The notes under the pieces were generated by a model. It did not search any database and was not told the origin of the DNA. It saw only the letters and a program-made list of their open reading frames with translations. A stretch of 64,000 bases of DNA, taken from positions 44,438 through 108,437 of the forward strand of contig NZ_JANIAA010000036.1 in the NCBI RefSeq assembly GCF_024505145.1, given 5' to 3'. A program made the position numbers and the translations under genes. Every line of letters starts with the position of its first letter. The stretch's first letter is position 1. The stretch is from Streptomyces rugosispiralis. Lineage in GTDB: Bacteria; Actinomycetota; Actinomycetes; Streptomycetales; Streptomycetaceae. Below, piece after piece: positions 57,629 through 64,000 of this stretch.

Positions 57629-58940
57629 CCCCCGCCGACGCGCTCTCACCCTCGCCGGAGCCCTGGCGTCCGTGCAGACGGCCGCCATTCTGCTGGCCGG
57701 CCGCGCCGTGGCGGCGCCGAGCCCCACCCCAAGCCCGTCGGACGACGGTCACTGCGGCGACATCATCGGCCCCGCGCCCTGTGGCAAGGATTCCGGCGGC
57801 TCCAGTGGCCCCTCCGACCCCTCCAACCCCCTCGACCCCGCCGCCTCCCTCGCCCGCGGCTGCGCCGACGCCGCCTCCTGGCTCGTCGGCAAGCTCTCCA
57901 AGCTCGTCAAGGAGACGGCCAACGTCGACTTCACCAACGAGGCCTTCCTCCGCCAGTACGCCGTCGTCTTCGCCGCCTCCACCGTCCTCACCCTCATCCT
58001 CTGGCTCCTCGCCGTCGCCAAGCGCGCCATCCGCGGCGTCCCCCTCGGCGAGGCGCTCTCCGAAGCCATAGGTTTTCTCTGGCTGACGGTCCTGGCCTCC
58101 GCCTTCACCCCCCTCGTCCTCTATACGGTCGTCACCGCGACCGACGCCGTCACCGACGCCATCGCCTCCGGCACCGGTGCGGACAACGACGCCTTCTTCG
58201 GCTCCTTCTCCCAGGCACTCAAGCAGGACGAGGACATCGGCGGCGGCCCGATCATGCTCATCGTCGTCTCGCTCGTGACGATCCTGGCCGCCGGCGTCCT
58301 CTGCCTGGAGCTGGTCATCCGCGCCGCCCTCCTCTACGTGGGCGCGCTGCTCGGCACCGCCGTCTACGCGGGCCTCGTCGACAAGAACATGTGGAGCCAT
58401 GTGCGCCGCTGGGCGGGGATCATGATCGCTGTGATCCTCGTCAAGCCGGTGATCATCACCGTCCTGGCCCTCGCCGGCGCGCTCTCCACCAACGGCGACA
58501 AGCCCGACGCCTTCTCGGCCGTCGTCTCCGGCCTGTCGATCATAATCCTCGCCATCTTCGCCAGCGCGATGATCTACCGCTTCGTGCCCGGCTTCGGCGA
58601 CGAGATCGTCAAGGCCCGCAGCGCCAGCGCCGACCCCGCGTCCCGCCAGGCCGCCGCCGTCATCAGTTCCCCCGCCGCGCTGGTGAAGCAGGGCATCAAC
58701 ACCCACAGCGCTCGCGGCGGAGGCGAGGCCGGCGGGGGCGGCGCCGCCCCGGGGCAGGCCAAGCCCGCCAACCCCGTCTCCGGCGGTGTGGCGGCCCACT
58801 CCACCCGCACCAGCGGCGGCGGAAGTGGCGGAGGGGGCTCCCCCGCACCTGCCAGCCGCACCGGCCACACCGGAGGCTCCGGCGGCGGCTCCACCACGAA
58901 CCGCAGTTCCGGCAACAACTCGGGAGGTGACCGGCGGTGA
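57618..58940 (+). CDS. VirB6/TrbL-like polytopic membrane protein
   Basis: The ATG at 57618 gives 440 residues. A signal peptide (ends AVAA) is followed by a Ser/Pro-rich segment with a few cysteines (DGHCGDIIGPAPCG). Five or more membrane helices lie between about 110 and 330 (YAVVFAASTVLTLILWLLAVA, ..., ALLYVGALLGTAVYAGLVD). The tail is Gly/Ala/Ser-rich and disordered (380-440). This topology of an exported N-terminus, a cluster of helices and a long tail is that of VirB6/TrbL and of Gram-positive TcpH-type channel subunits. It overlaps the following gene by four bases. Confidence 0.8.
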   Translation: MPASPRRRALTLAGALASVQTAAILLAGRAVAAPSPTPSPSDDGHCGDIIGPAPCGKDSGGSSGPSDPSNPLDPAASLARGCADAASWLVGKLSKLVKETANVDFTNEAFLRQYAVVFAASTVLTLILWLLAVAKRAIRGVPLGEALSEAIGFLWLTVLASAFTPLVLYTVVTATDAVTDAIASGTGADNDAFFGSFSQALKQDEDIGGGPIMLIVVSLVTILAAGVLCLELVIRAALLYVGALLGTAVYAGLVDKNMWSHVRRWAGIMIAVILVKPVIITVLALAGALSTNGDKPDAFSAVVSGLSIIILAIFASAMIYRFVPGFGDEIVKARSASADPASRQAAAVISSPAALVKQGINTHSARGGGEAGGGGAAPGQAKPANPVSGGVAAHSTRTSGGGSGGGGSPAPASRTGHTGGSGGGSTTNRSSGNNSGGDRR

Positions 58941-60499
58941 CGATCGACGCCCAGTCGCACTCCATCGCGCCCCGTCGCACATATCTGATCGGGCGTCCCC
59001 GCCCGAACGCGATCGTCGGCAAGAACCGCGAGACCGGCGAGATCGCGCTGATCATCGGGGGGGCGTTCATCGGGATGATGTGCGGGCTGCTGGTGCCGGT
59101 GCTGATGTTCCGCATCACCACCCTGGTCGGCTTCCCCACCCTCGCCCTCGCCGCCGTGTACGTCCCGTACAACGGGCGGACGTTCTACCGCTGGTTCGAG
59201 ATCAACCGCTCCTACAAGCGCAGCGTCCGTAAGGGCACCACCGCCTACCGCTCCGGCGCCGCCGAGGCCGGCACCCGCCTGGACGGCCGTGAGATCGAGG
59301 TCGGCCCGCCCCCCGGCATCGGCCGGATCAACTGGCTGGCCGCCCCCTTCGGCCCCGACGAGATCGCCGTGCTCCTGCACGCCGACCGCCGCACCGTCAC
59401 CGCCGCCATCGAGATCGAGGGCCCCGGCGTAGGGCTGCGCGACAGCGAGGACCAGGAGGCCCTCGTCGACCGGTTCGGCACCCTGCTCAAGCATGTGGCC
59501 AACGGCGACGGCTTCGTGACCCGGCTGCAGATGCTGGCCCGCACCCTCCCCGCCGACCCCGACGCGCACGCCAAGGACGTCGAGCGGCGCGGCGACGACC
59601 AGGCCCCCAACTGGCTCAAGGACTCCTACGACCAGTTGCAGTCCATGGTCTCCACCTCCTCCGAGCAGCACCGCGCCTATCTCGTCGCCTGTATGCACTA
59701 CACCCGCGACCTGGCCGCCGAGGCCCAGGCCATCGCGCGAGCCGCCCGCCACAGCGGCGGCGGCCGGCGCATCGACAAGGACGCGGGCCTCGCCGTGGTG
59801 ATGGCCCGTGAACTGACCGACATCTGCGCCCGGCTCGCCGAGGCCGACATCCGGGTCCGCCAGCCCCTGGGACAGGGGCGGCTGGCCTCGCTCATCCACT
59901 CCATGTACGACCCGGACCACCCCATCGACCACATCCAGGCCATGACCAAGCGGAACGCCTGGCCCGCCGAGCTGGACGCCATGGAGCCCACCTACCTCCA
60001 GGCCAAGACCCGGGAGTCCAGCACCCGCGAGCCCTGGTGCCACTCCACGGCCTGGGTGAAGGAGTGGCCCATGACGCCCGTCGGGGTCAACTTCCTCGCC
60101 CCGCTGCTCGTCCACACGCCCGATGTCATCCGTACGGTCGCCGTCTGTATGGACCTCGAGCCCACTGAGGTCGCCATCGAGCGGATGCTCACCGAGAAGA
60201 CCAACGACGAGGCCGAGGCCAGCCGCGCCGCGAAGATGAACCGCACCGTGGATCCGCGCGACATCGCCGCCCACGGCCGGCTCGACCAGCGTGGCGAGGA
60301 CCTCGCCAGCGGCGCCGCGGGCGTCAACCTCGTCGGCTACATCACCGTGTCCTCCCGGTCGCCGGAGGCCCTCGCGCGCGACAAGCGGACCATCCGGGCC
60401 TCGGCGGGGAAGAGCTACCTCAAGCTGGAGTGGTGCGACCGCGAGCACCACCGGGCCTTTGTGAACACGCTGCCGTTCGCGACCGGCATCCGCCGATAG
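58937..60499 (+). CDS. SCO6880-family protein: VirB3/PrgI-like helices fused to a VirB4 N-terminal domain
   Basis: This is a 520-residue protein. Residues 1-75 contain two membrane helices (IALIIGGAFIGMMCGLLVPVLMF and LVGFPTLALAAVYVPYNG) as in PrgI/VirB3. The rest is the soluble N-terminal domain of VirB4-type ATPases (RINWLAAPFGPDEIAVLLHADRRTVTAAIEI, ..., EPTEVAIERMLTEKTNDEAEASRAAKM). There is no Walker motif. The ATPase domain is a separate gene at 60582. So VirB4 is split, with its membrane helices fused to the non-catalytic half. The SCO6880 family is known from Streptomyces chromosomes and integrative elements. Confidence 0.88.
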   Translation: MTIDAQSHSIAPRRTYLIGRPRPNAIVGKNRETGEIALIIGGAFIGMMCGLLVPVLMFRITTLVGFPTLALAAVYVPYNGRTFYRWFEINRSYKRSVRKGTTAYRSGAAEAGTRLDGREIEVGPPPGIGRINWLAAPFGPDEIAVLLHADRRTVTAAIEIEGPGVGLRDSEDQEALVDRFGTLLKHVANGDGFVTRLQMLARTLPADPDAHAKDVERRGDDQAPNWLKDSYDQLQSMVSTSSEQHRAYLVACMHYTRDLAAEAQAIARAARHSGGGRRIDKDAGLAVVMARELTDICARLAEADIRVRQPLGQGRLASLIHSMYDPDHPIDHIQAMTKRNAWPAELDAMEPTYLQAKTRESSTREPWCHSTAWVKEWPMTPVGVNFLAPLLVHTPDVIRTVAVCMDLEPTEVAIERMLTEKTNDEAEASRAAKMNRTVDPRDIAAHGRLDQRGEDLASGAAGVNLVGYITVSSRSPEALARDKRTIRASAGKSYLKLEWCDREHHRAFVNTLPFATGIRR

Positions 60500-60581
60500 A
60501 ACAGACAGAGCAGACAGAGCCGATACAGCCCGTAGAGCTGATAGACACGACTGGGACGACAGGGACGATAGGGGCTCCGCC

Positions 60582-61997
60582 GTGGCCGATCCGATGAGCG
60601 CCATCACCGATGCGTTCACCAGCTTTCTCTTCGGAAAGGTGGAGACGACACGGCTGCCCGTGCGCACCTCCACCGGCCAGGCCCAGGCCGTCTATCTCCC
60701 CACCGCGGCCCCCGGCCTCGGCGACTCCGGCGTGGTCATCGGCCGTGAGGTCTACTCCGGCAAGGGCTATATCTACGACCCCTTCCAGCTCTACGGCCAA
60801 CAGCTGCCGGCCCCCCACTGGCTGGTGCTCGGCGAGTCCGGTAACGGCAAGTCGGCGCTGGAGAAGACCTATGTCCTGCGCCAGCTGCGGTTCCGCGACC
60901 GCCAGGTGGTGGTGCTGGACGCCCAGGGCGAGGACGGCGTCGGCGAATGGAACCTCATCGCCCAGGAGCTGGGGATAACGCCCATCCGGCTCGACCCCAT
61001 GGCGGCCCTGGACGGCGGTATCCGCCTGAACCCCCTGGATCCGGCGATCACCACGACCGGTCAGCTCGCCCTGCTCCGCACGATCATCGAGGTCGCGATG
61101 GGGCACGGGCTCGACGAGCGCTCCGGGTTCGCCCTCAAGGTCGCCCACGCCTACGTCAACGAGACCGTCGTCGACCGCCAGCCGGTGCTGACCGACATCG
61201 TGGAGCAGCTGCGCCATCCCGAGGAGGAGTCGGCGGCGGCGATGAACGTCGACATAGACGACGTACGGGCCTGGGGCCTCGATGTCGCCCTGGTGCTGGA
61301 CCGACTGGTCGACGGTGATCTGCGCGGTATGTTCGACGGCCCCACCACGGCCGGAATCGATCTGGACTCACCCCTGATCGTCTTCGACCTGTCCCATATC
61401 GATCGCAATTCGATCGCGATGCCGATCCTGATGGCCATCGTGGGCGTCTGGCTGGAGCACACCTGGATCCGTCCCGACCGTAAGAAGCGCATCTTCCTGG
61501 TCGAGGAGGCGTGGCACATCATCAACTCGCCCTTCGTCGCCCAGCTCTTCCAGCGGCTGCTGAAGTTCGGGCGGCGGCTCGGGCTGTCGTTCGTCGCCGT
61601 CGTCCACCATCTCTCCGACGTGGTCGACGGCGCGGCGGCCCGGGAGGCCGCGGCCATCCTCAAGATGGCCTCCACCCGGACGATCTACGCCCAGAAGGCG
61701 GACGAGGCACGGGCCACAGGGCGCGTACTGGGCCTGCCCCGCTGGGCCGTCGAGATCATCCCCACGCTGTCCCCCGGTATCGCGGTATGGGACGTCAACG
61801 GCAACGTACAGGTCGTCAAACACCTGATCACCGAGGCCGAGCGGCCCCTCGTCTACACCGACCGGGCGATGACGGAGGACGCGCTGGCCGTGCAGATGGC
61901 GGCCGAGGCGGAGGCCGAGGAGCGCGCCGCCGCGGCGGTCGAGGCGGCGGAGGCGGACACCTACGGCGGGCCGTCGTACGGATCCACGGTGGCGTGA
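60582..61997 (+). CDS. VirB4-type secretion ATPase, catalytic half
   Basis: The GTG at 60582 gives 471 residues. Walker A is GESGNGKS (84-91), Walker B is RIFLVEEAWHII (about 302-313) with catalytic Glu, and the arginine-finger region is near RTIYAQKADEARATGRVLG. It is the motor for assembly or secretion and works with the split N-terminal half encoded upstream. All key ATPase residues are present, in contrast to the VirD4-like protein downstream. The 82 bp before it contain short CAGACAGAG repeats. It ends one base before the ATG of the next gene. Confidence 0.9.
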   Translation: MADPMSAITDAFTSFLFGKVETTRLPVRTSTGQAQAVYLPTAAPGLGDSGVVIGREVYSGKGYIYDPFQLYGQQLPAPHWLVLGESGNGKSALEKTYVLRQLRFRDRQVVVLDAQGEDGVGEWNLIAQELGITPIRLDPMAALDGGIRLNPLDPAITTTGQLALLRTIIEVAMGHGLDERSGFALKVAHAYVNETVVDRQPVLTDIVEQLRHPEEESAAAMNVDIDDVRAWGLDVALVLDRLVDGDLRGMFDGPTTAGIDLDSPLIVFDLSHIDRNSIAMPILMAIVGVWLEHTWIRPDRKKRIFLVEEAWHIINSPFVAQLFQRLLKFGRRLGLSFVAVVHHLSDVVDGAAAREAAAILKMASTRTIYAQKADEARATGRVLGLPRWAVEIIPTLSPGIAVWDVNGNVQVVKHLITEAERPLVYTDRAMTEDALAVQMAAEAEAEERAAAAVEAAEADTYGGPSYGSTVA

Positions 61998-61998
61998 G

Positions 61999-63873
61999 AT
62001 GGCAGCGGGACAGAATCACGACGGGCCCGCGGAGCACGGAAGACCTCCGTCCGCGGAACGCGGCATTCCGGATGGGCTGCTGATCGGCGCCATCGCCCTC
62101 CTCCTGGGCACGCTCGGCCTGATGTGGTCGGCGACCGGGCTGGCCGGGCTCTTCGCCCACGGCGCCTGGCCGGACAACCTGACCTTCATGCGCGCACCGG
62201 TGGCGTTCCGCCATCTGCTGCAGGAGCCCCAAAACCTGGCGGCGGCCTGGCCCGACACCCCGAAGGACCAACTGTCGGGGTACGGGCTGTTCTGGGGCAT
62301 CTTCATCAGCGAGCTGATGGTGCTGATCGTCCTGACGATCTTCGTGATGGGCACCCTGGCCCGCTACCGGACGGTCCGCGCCCAGCGCCGCGTCGCCCGC
62401 GCGACCGCCCGCGCGAAGGCGGCGGAGGCGAAGCGGCTCCGCCTCAAGGACACGAGGGCCGCGAAGGACGGCACCCAGCCCACGCCCGTCAACGGTACGG
62501 GCGTGGAGACGCCCCCTGGTGTCGAGGCGCCACCGCCACCCGCCCCCGGCCCTGGAAACGCCTCAGCGGCCCCAGGAGCCGCCTCCGCCAGGCCCTCTGA
62601 GGGTTCGCCCGGCACCAGCGCTCCCGACCGCCCCAGCGGGCTCCCCGCACCGGGCCCGGCCGAGACGATCCCCGGCGACGGCGTCATCGCACCCGCCGCC
62701 GGTCACCACCACCCGACCGAGGCAGTCGCCGCCGGAGCGGCCGCCGGAATGGGCCACAAGCCGCACCCCCACATCACCGAGCAGAAGGCCGGCGCACAGG
62801 ACGCCCCCACCGGGAGCGCGACCACTCCCCCGGCCCAGGACGACCCGTACGCCCCGCTCGACCCGGCGTCCGCGCCACAGCCGCTCCCCACTCCCCGCAC
62901 CGGCCCGCTGGCGCCGGCCGCGCTCCCCGACGGCGAGCCGGCCCGGTCCCGCGTCCTCTTCGGCACCCAGCGCGGGGAGTCCGCGGCCCACACCGTACTG
63001 GAGGCCGTCGGCCCCGTCCTCGTCGTCACCAGCGATCCCAAGCTCTGGGCCACGACCAAGGACGCCCGCGCCAAGCTCGGCCCCACCCATGTCTTCGACC
63101 CGTCCCATCTGCTCGACACCCCCGCCCGGCTGCGCTGGAACCCGGCGGCGGACTGCGGCTCCCGCGATATCGCGGCCGCCCGCGCCACCGCCCTCCTCGC
63201 CCCCGTACGGCCCATGCACGCCATGGACCGGCCCCTGGCGGAAGCCGCCGAGACGATGCTCCGCTGCTGGCTGCACGCCGCCGCGGTGGACGGCCGGCCG
63301 TTCCGCCATGTGCACCGTTGGGCCCAGGGCAACTCGGCCCACGAGCCCGTGAAGATCCTCCGTACGCATCCCAAGGCGGCGGGCGGCGCGGCCGGCGAGC
63401 TGGAAGCCACGCTCACCGCCCACCGCGAACGCCGCGACATGGCCCAGGAACTGACCGCCCGTGCCCTCGGCGCGCTCTCGTCGATCCATATCCGGGACGC
63501 ATGCAATCCGGGACGCGCCGACACGCTCGCACTGGAGTCATTCGTCACCGAAGGGGGAACGCTCTATCTGATGGGCGAATCCATCGAGGATCCCCGAACC
63601 CATCCGGGTGCGATGCCGCTGTTGACCGCACTCGCCTCACACGTGGTCGAGCACGGCCGGCGCATGGCCGAACGGTCATCCTCCGGTCGGCTCGACCCAC
63701 CACTGACCCTCGTCCTGGATGACGTCGCCGCCGTGGCCCCGCTCCCGGCGCTCCCCGACCTCCTCGCCCAGGGCACGGACCAGGGCCTCCCCACACTGGC
63801 CCTGATGCGCTCCCAGGAACAGGCCCGAGCCCGCTGGCCGCATCGCTCCCTGGTGGGCCAGGAGTCGCACTGA
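61999..63873 (+). CDS. VirD4/TraG-like coupling protein with degenerate Walker A
   Basis: This is a 624-residue protein. Two membrane helices (about 26-53 and 95-121) are followed by a Pro/Ala-rich linker (160-300) and the coupling-protein ATPase core (VLFGTQRGESAAHTVLEAVGPVLVVTSDPKLWATT). Walker B is LTLVLDDVAAVAPLPALPDLLAQG, typical of actinobacterial VirD4. The position of the P-loop reads GTQRGESA where GxxRSGKT is expected, so the catalytic Lys is missing. The chain also ends soon after ALMRSQEQARARWP, without the usual extra 100 or so residues. It may serve as a receptor and not as a motor. No relaxase is encoded nearby in the window. Confidence 0.85.
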   Translation: MAAGQNHDGPAEHGRPPSAERGIPDGLLIGAIALLLGTLGLMWSATGLAGLFAHGAWPDNLTFMRAPVAFRHLLQEPQNLAAAWPDTPKDQLSGYGLFWGIFISELMVLIVLTIFVMGTLARYRTVRAQRRVARATARAKAAEAKRLRLKDTRAAKDGTQPTPVNGTGVETPPGVEAPPPPAPGPGNASAAPGAASARPSEGSPGTSAPDRPSGLPAPGPAETIPGDGVIAPAAGHHHPTEAVAAGAAAGMGHKPHPHITEQKAGAQDAPTGSATTPPAQDDPYAPLDPASAPQPLPTPRTGPLAPAALPDGEPARSRVLFGTQRGESAAHTVLEAVGPVLVVTSDPKLWATTKDARAKLGPTHVFDPSHLLDTPARLRWNPAADCGSRDIAAARATALLAPVRPMHAMDRPLAEAAETMLRCWLHAAAVDGRPFRHVHRWAQGNSAHEPVKILRTHPKAAGGAAGELEATLTAHRERRDMAQELTARALGALSSIHIRDACNPGRADTLALESFVTEGGTLYLMGESIEDPRTHPGAMPLLTALASHVVEHGRRMAERSSSGRLDPPLTLVLDDVAAVAPLPALPDLLAQGTDQGLPTLALMRSQEQARARWPHRSLVGQESH

Positions 63874-63883
63874 CGGCACGCCC

Positions 63884-63923
63884 GCCCCACCGGGTCTTCC
63901 GGTCAGCTTGGTGCCGGTGGGGC
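63884..63923 (+). terminator. terminator after the secretion-like operon
   Basis: GCCCCACCGG (63884-63893) pairs with CCGGTGGGGC (63914-63923) around a 20-base loop, 11 bp past the VirD4-like stop. It marks the end of the operon. I see no gene in the last ~75 bp of the window. Confidence 0.75.
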
Positions 63924-64000
63924 CGGCATGACGTATGTCCTTCGATCGTGCCCACCGGAACGTCTCTTGCGGGCACTGCTGGAGACGGAAAATGGGAGCT

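Noticed and set aside
1..64000. tRNA, rRNA or insertion sequence
   Set aside because: I looked for cloverleaf-like segments with GTTC loops and CCA ends, rRNA blocks, and transposase motifs with terminal repeats, and found none that I could support.

Overview
The window is chromosomal DNA from a Streptomyces species or a very close relative. The evidence is the very high GC with G/C at third codon positions, frequent GTG starts, GTGA/ATGA start-stop overlaps, and a set of marker genes: a GlnR with the Streptomyces sequence, a Nur with the Streptomyces metal ligands at the same residue numbers, an RsiG with two c-di-GMP motifs, SoxR, CsoR, and a pstSCAB operon behind PHO boxes. I cannot name the species. 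No tRNA, rRNA, CRISPR array or insertion sequence was seen.

Layout. 1-2.05 kb: the end of an old-yellow-enzyme type oxidoreductase, an RRM protein and a DUF2993 (LmeA-like) protein. 2.07-10.1 kb: a two-component system divergent from a four-gene lipoprotein/MacA-like/MacB-like/FtsX efflux operon, then a 42-residue cationic peptide gene and a fused ABC exporter. 10.2-10.8 kb: nine 51-bp repeats framed by 39-bp inverted repeats. 10.8-16.7 kb: an MprAB-like two-component system, an HtrA-type protease without a PDZ domain, two facing gene remnants, a LacI regulator and glnR, which has a short upstream ORF. 17-24.3 kb: a hydrolase, a heterodimeric ABC exporter, a MoaD/ThiS-like protein, a membrane protein and a second DUF2993 protein. 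24.5-26.3 kb: a sulfur module made of a Cys-containing leader peptide, a perfect palindrome, a thiosulfate sulfurtransferase and DUF1416. 26.4-31.9 kb: DsrE, a nitrobindin-like protein, nur, ygfZ, dtd, rsiG and an Eis-like acetyltransferase. 31.9-37.6 kb: soxR with a divergent flavin reductase, a quinone reductase, an aldo/keto reductase and an ECF42-type sigma factor with its DGPF partner. 37.8-42.6 kb: an XRE/HbhA-like/DUF2516 cluster with the same gene order as mycobacterial hbhA, a SpoIIE phosphatase, a macro-domain protein and an NlpC/P60 hydrolase. 43-49 kb: phosphate uptake by pstSCAB, a Pit transporter and a PhoU-like protein. 49-54 kb: csoR and its operator, lipoproteins, an FAD oxidoreductase and a PAP2 phosphatase. 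54.3-63.9 kb: a compact type IV secretion-like cluster without a relaxase.

Two patterns deserve most attention. The first is the secretion-like cluster: a wall hydrolase, a small membrane protein, a VirB8-like protein, a VirB6-like protein, a VirB4 split over two genes, and a VirD4-like protein whose Walker A lysine appears to be missing. The second is a recurring motif in which the 3' end of a gene, including its stop codon, is tandemly duplicated. It appears at about seven unrelated genes here, with units of 12 to 24 bp.
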